Of a DNA stretch of 64,000 nucleotides, positions 61,638 through 64,000 are shown one piece after another (the stretch's first letter is position 1; each line of letters begins with the position of its first letter). This stretch comes from Clostridiaceae bacterium BL-3 (GTDB lineage: Bacteria; Bacillota; Clostridia; Clostridiales; Clostridiaceae), in NCBI GenBank assembly GCA_902809985.1, contig CADDXC010000002.1, positions 496,001 through 560,000 on the forward strand, in the 5' to 3' direction. A model generated the notes under the pieces. That model saw only the letters and a program-made list of their open reading frames with translations. It did no database searches and had not been told where the DNA came from. The translations under genes and the position numbers were made by a program.

Positions 61638-61739
61638 ACTGAGTTATAGGACTAATAAAATGAAAGAATTTATCAATTAGTAATATATCCATAAAATATG
61701 GAATTATTCTTAATATTATAAACTATTGATTTTTAGAGG

Positions 61740-61871
61740 TTAATCTAAGTGTTTTTCCGATGGAGAGCTGAATTTTGCTCTTGAGCTTTCAGCTTGAGGA
61801 TCGTGATTTATATGCTTCTTTTTAAATTTACCATTTTCTTTTTTATTGTTGTTTTTTATTTTATTATGCAT
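61740..61871 (-). CDS. Small CPC_1213-like protein
   Basis: 43 residues from an ATG at 61871, with GGGAGGCGAT upstream. The basic N-terminus (HNKIKNNNKKENGKFKKK) and the block HINHDPQAESSRAKF look like the clostridial CPC_1213 family of very small proteins of unknown function. It has no signal peptide and an unstructured composition. It is short enough to be missed by automatic calls. The name is from memory of the NHDPQAES motif and should be read as moderate. Confidence 0.6.
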   Translation of the reverse strand: MHNKIKNNNKKENGKFKKKHINHDPQAESSRAKFSSPSEKHLD

Positions 61872-62103
61872 AAATATATCGCCTCCCTAAGTATAGGTTT
61901 TCCTAAGCCTCTGTTTTTATACTGGAGTATAAATGATTAGAAATAATATAAATTCCTTTTAAAATGGGATTCTGTGGTACGGGGCAGATACTTGATAGGT
62001 ACTTAAAAAACTGCTATATTTTAATGAAGTAAAGTTATACAGTAATATTATGTGAAATTATCAAGCTATTAAAACTGTGAAGAATTATGGAGGATGAATA
62101 TTT

Positions 62104-62784
62104 ATGGAAAATAAAACTTTGTATTATGAATTTGTTCCTGCTGAGGGCAATTTGGTTAAACCTGATCCAGAAAAGACTGCACTTCTTATTGTGGACATGC
62201 AGAATCAGTTTGTGAAGAAGGATTTTGGAGATGCCAGGATTGCCAAAGAGAAAGGAATGTGGGACAGCTGGAAATATTTTTATGATCGTTTAGAGAATAC
62301 TGTTATTCCAAATAATAAAAAACTTTTGGATTTTTTTAGAAAAAATAAAATGGAAGTCACTTATGGGAGGATAGCCTGTTACCATAAGGATGGAAGGGAC
62401 AGATCTCCTGTACAGAGAAGACCTGGATGGAATAATATACTTCTTCCTGTTGGAACTTATGGGGCTGAGATTATAGATGAACTCAAGCCTTTAAAAGATG
62501 AAATTGTAGTTGAAAAAACCACTGACAGTGTACTTTATGGCTCCAATTATGAAAGAATTTTGAGAAACATGGGCATTGAATATGTGATATGTACTGGAGT
62601 TGTTACAGATCAATGCGTGGCATCTACAGTAAGGAGCCTTGCAGATGCAGGCTTTGAGGTGATACTTCCCGAAGACGGCTGTTGTGCTGCCACAAAAGAG
62701 CTTCATGATGCGGAACTGACTATAATGAACCAGATCTACTGCAGTGTGTGCCGTCCATCCCATATTGGGTTTGGGTGCTCATAA
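62104..62784 (+). CDS. Isochorismatase-family cysteine hydrolase, C-terminus replaced
   Basis: 226 residues after GGAGGATG. PNC1/isochorismatase fold: ALLIVDMQNQFV near 27 (catalytic Asp), the Lys in VVEKTTDSVLYGSNYERIL near 139, cis-peptide region TGVVTDQCVASTVRSLADAGFEV near 168 with the nucleophilic Cys, and EDGCCAATKELHDAELTIMNQIYCSV. After SV the usual ending is missing and the frame runs into permease DNA read out of frame (CRPSHIGFGCS). The catalytic triad is complete, so activity may remain, probably amide hydrolysis. Confidence 0.82.
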   Translation: MENKTLYYEFVPAEGNLVKPDPEKTALLIVDMQNQFVKKDFGDARIAKEKGMWDSWKYFYDRLENTVIPNNKKLLDFFRKNKMEVTYGRIACYHKDGRDRSPVQRRPGWNNILLPVGTYGAEIIDELKPLKDEIVVEKTTDSVLYGSNYERILRNMGIEYVICTGVVTDQCVASTVRSLADAGFEVILPEDGCCAATKELHDAELTIMNQIYCSVCRPSHIGFGCS

Positions 62785-63725
62785 TTGCGGCTGTTATTAC
62801 TGCAATAAATATAGTGGGCATAGAATTGGCAGCTAAAACCAACAATATTCTGGTTTTATTTATGGGAATCGTAGTAATTGTGTTTATTGTTTCCTGTTTT
62901 AAAGCTGTTTCTCAGGGGGCGGGAGAGGGAACTTTAATTTCTATAAAACCCTTCTTTGACAGTGAGAATTTTTCTACTACACTTATAATCTCAGGTGCTG
63001 CAATGGCCTGTTTTTCTTTTCTGGGTTTTGACTCCATAACCACACTCTCAGAGAAAGCAATAGATCCCAGACGGGATATGTGGAAAGCAGCTATATTATC
63101 CTGCTTTATATGTGGAATACTTTTTATAGTGCAAGCTTATGCAGCACAGCTTCTGTGGCCGGATGTTACTACATTTCCCTCAAGTGATGCAGCTTTGTTT
63201 GATATAGCCAAAAAGGCTGGTGGTCCTGCAATGGCAACTTTGTATACAGTGGCAGTTATAATATCTACTTTAACAGCGGGACTCACAGGGCAGTCAAGTG
63301 CCTCCAGGCTTATGTTTGGAATGGGGCGTGATCAGGTGCTCCCGGAAAAGTTTTTTACCCATCTTCATCCTAAATTCAACACGCCTGTTTATAATATCAT
63401 GCTTATGTGTTCCATAAGTATTGTAGGTGCACTGCTTCTGCCTATTTCCACGATTGCAGAATTGATGAATTTTGGCGGCCTTGCCGACTTCATGTGTGTA
63501 AATCTTTCAGTTATTGTATATTACTTTTTTACAAAAAGAGAGAAAAAGATTTTTCGTAACTTGATAATTTCAGCTTTGGGGTTTATAATATGTTTTTATC
63601 TATGGATTCATTTATCTCACCTGACCTTGAAGGTTGGCTTCATATGGCTTATAGTGGGAGCTGTATATCTTGCTTTGACCACCAAGGGATTTAAAAATTT
63701 ACCGCCTGTTTTTAAAGGTATATGA
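62748..63725 (+). pseudogene. APC-superfamily amino acid permease lacking its N-terminal part
   Basis: The frame begins VPSIPYWVWVLIIAAVITAINIVGIELAAKTNN, which is internal to APC permeases (about helix V). It continues through FDSENFSTTLIISGAAMACFSFLGFDSITTLSEKAIDPRRDM and SASRLMFGMGRDQVLPEKFF to the normal C-terminus. About 120-130 residues, four helices with the substrate-binding first helix, are absent. It overlaps the hydrolase end in another frame without its own ribosome binding site. Both were joined by one deletion. The remaining eight helices are unlikely to transport. Confidence 0.8.
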
Positions 63726-64000
63726 CAGAACTGGCCGTCAGTTGATTGATGGTCCTTATTTACAGCGGGATTTTGAACTTGTATAATTGTATTAAAAATT
63801 TAACTGAGGCTTGTTTTTATCCGAACGCTACCATTTGCTAATACTCTCCAGCTTCTCAAAGTGGGAGATAAGCACTGCTACGCGCCTGGGTTCTTCCCCT
63901 AAAGGATAACGTATTTTAAGTGCTAAAGGCACTAAGAATACTGTTAATAAAGTTCAGGTGGAGGAAAGTAATCCTTATTAGCAAACTCCATCTGAACCTA
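63726..64000 (+). repeat. Non-coding tail containing a dispersed structured element
   Basis: From about 63845, CTCCAGCTTCTCAAAGTGGGAG is followed by CCCCTAAAGGATAACG, a hairpin GTATTTTAAGTGC/GCACTAAGAATAC, ACTGTTAAT, and GTTCAGGTGGAG...AAACTCCATCTGAACC, which pairs and reaches the window edge. The 63888-64000 part matches 50555-50692. The order of hairpins resembles the 3' region of IS605-type elements, but no tnpB is near. No gene is seen. Confidence 0.65.

Noticed and set aside
1..64000. rRNA or tRNA genes
   Set aside because: No cloverleaf with GGTTC-A-type T-loop and matching acceptor stem, and no rRNA-like conserved block, was found by eye in the intergenic regions on either strand.

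Overview
The window looks like chromosomal DNA of a low-GC, Gram-positive, anaerobic Clostridium. The evidence is AT-rich sequence, strong AGGAGG ribosome binding sites, many TTG/GTG starts, several CWB2 cell-wall-binding surface proteins, a YhcN-type spore lipoprotein, the DUF1659/DUF2922 pair and clostridial type I-B-like CRISPR repeats. The gene mix (CWB2 family, Rpn nucleases, citrate lyase operon, CRISPR) would suit the C. ljungdahlii/autoethanogenum/kluyveri/pasteurianum neighbourhood. That placement is inference; no rRNA or other marker is present.

Region 1 (1-11.6 kb) is a mosaic of duplicated surface-protein and nuclease genes. Three CWB2 proteins (1955-3415, 4033-7350, 9131-10591) alternate with intact, truncated and fragmentary copies of one Rpn-type PD-(D/E)XK nuclease gene. 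Palindromes built on GGGGACTGACCCC or GGGGTCTGACCCC sit at gene 3' ends. A REP-associated tyrosine transposase (8316-8852) bracketed by the same motif is the likely mobilising enzyme. A Phd/RelE toxin-antitoxin pair lies between two ~115-bp direct repeats.

Region 2 (11.6-34.4 kb) holds a NifX/DUF134 operon with two palindromic operators, an IS200/IS605 element (tnpA, tnpB) inserted in a decaying coiled-coil membrane gene, and an amidinotransferase-like enzyme. It continues with hsp18 carrying a CtsR-type operator, MgtC, a DUF1861-GH130 glycan pair, a HTH plus periplasmic-binding-like regulator and a metallophosphoesterase. An envelope cluster follows: a fourth CWB2 protein, two TolC-like proteins, a spore lipoprotein, a WG-repeat protein and a SLAP protein. 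The region ends with the DUF1659-DUF2922 pair, a sigma factor, an aldo/keto reductase and a dead Rpn copy.

Region 3 (34.5-46.2 kb) is a citrate fermentation island: 2HCT-family citrate carrier, citD, citE, citF, citC, citX, citG, a CitA/CitB-like two-component system and an AEC-family carboxylate transporter. Citrate would be imported, cleaved by the CitDEF lyase after CitG/CitX install and CitC acetylates the prosthetic group, with the kinase/regulator pair probably sensing citrate. The island is bracketed by two copies of a segment made of a GGGGNCTGACCCC motif and a broken DUF1643 gene.

Region 4 (47-58 kb) has an EAL-HDOD phosphodiesterase, a TrmB-type regulator and an ornithine-cyclodeaminase-family enzyme. 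Two long CRISPR arrays follow with different repeats (54 repeats, then 44), same orientation, only 180 bp apart, and no cas gene in the window.

Region 5 (58-64 kb) is sparse: an IS3 orfA fragment, a flavoprotein, a small PD-(D/E)XK protein, and a tandem pair of apparently structured RNAs each containing a pseudoknot. There is also a secreted cationic Ala/Pro/Lys repeat peptide behind a 24-bp palindrome, and a cysteine hydrolase and an amino acid permease that have been cut and joined by a deletion. Copies of a dispersed structured element that resembles the 3' end of IS605-type transposons occur at 31.3, 50.6 and 63.9 kb.
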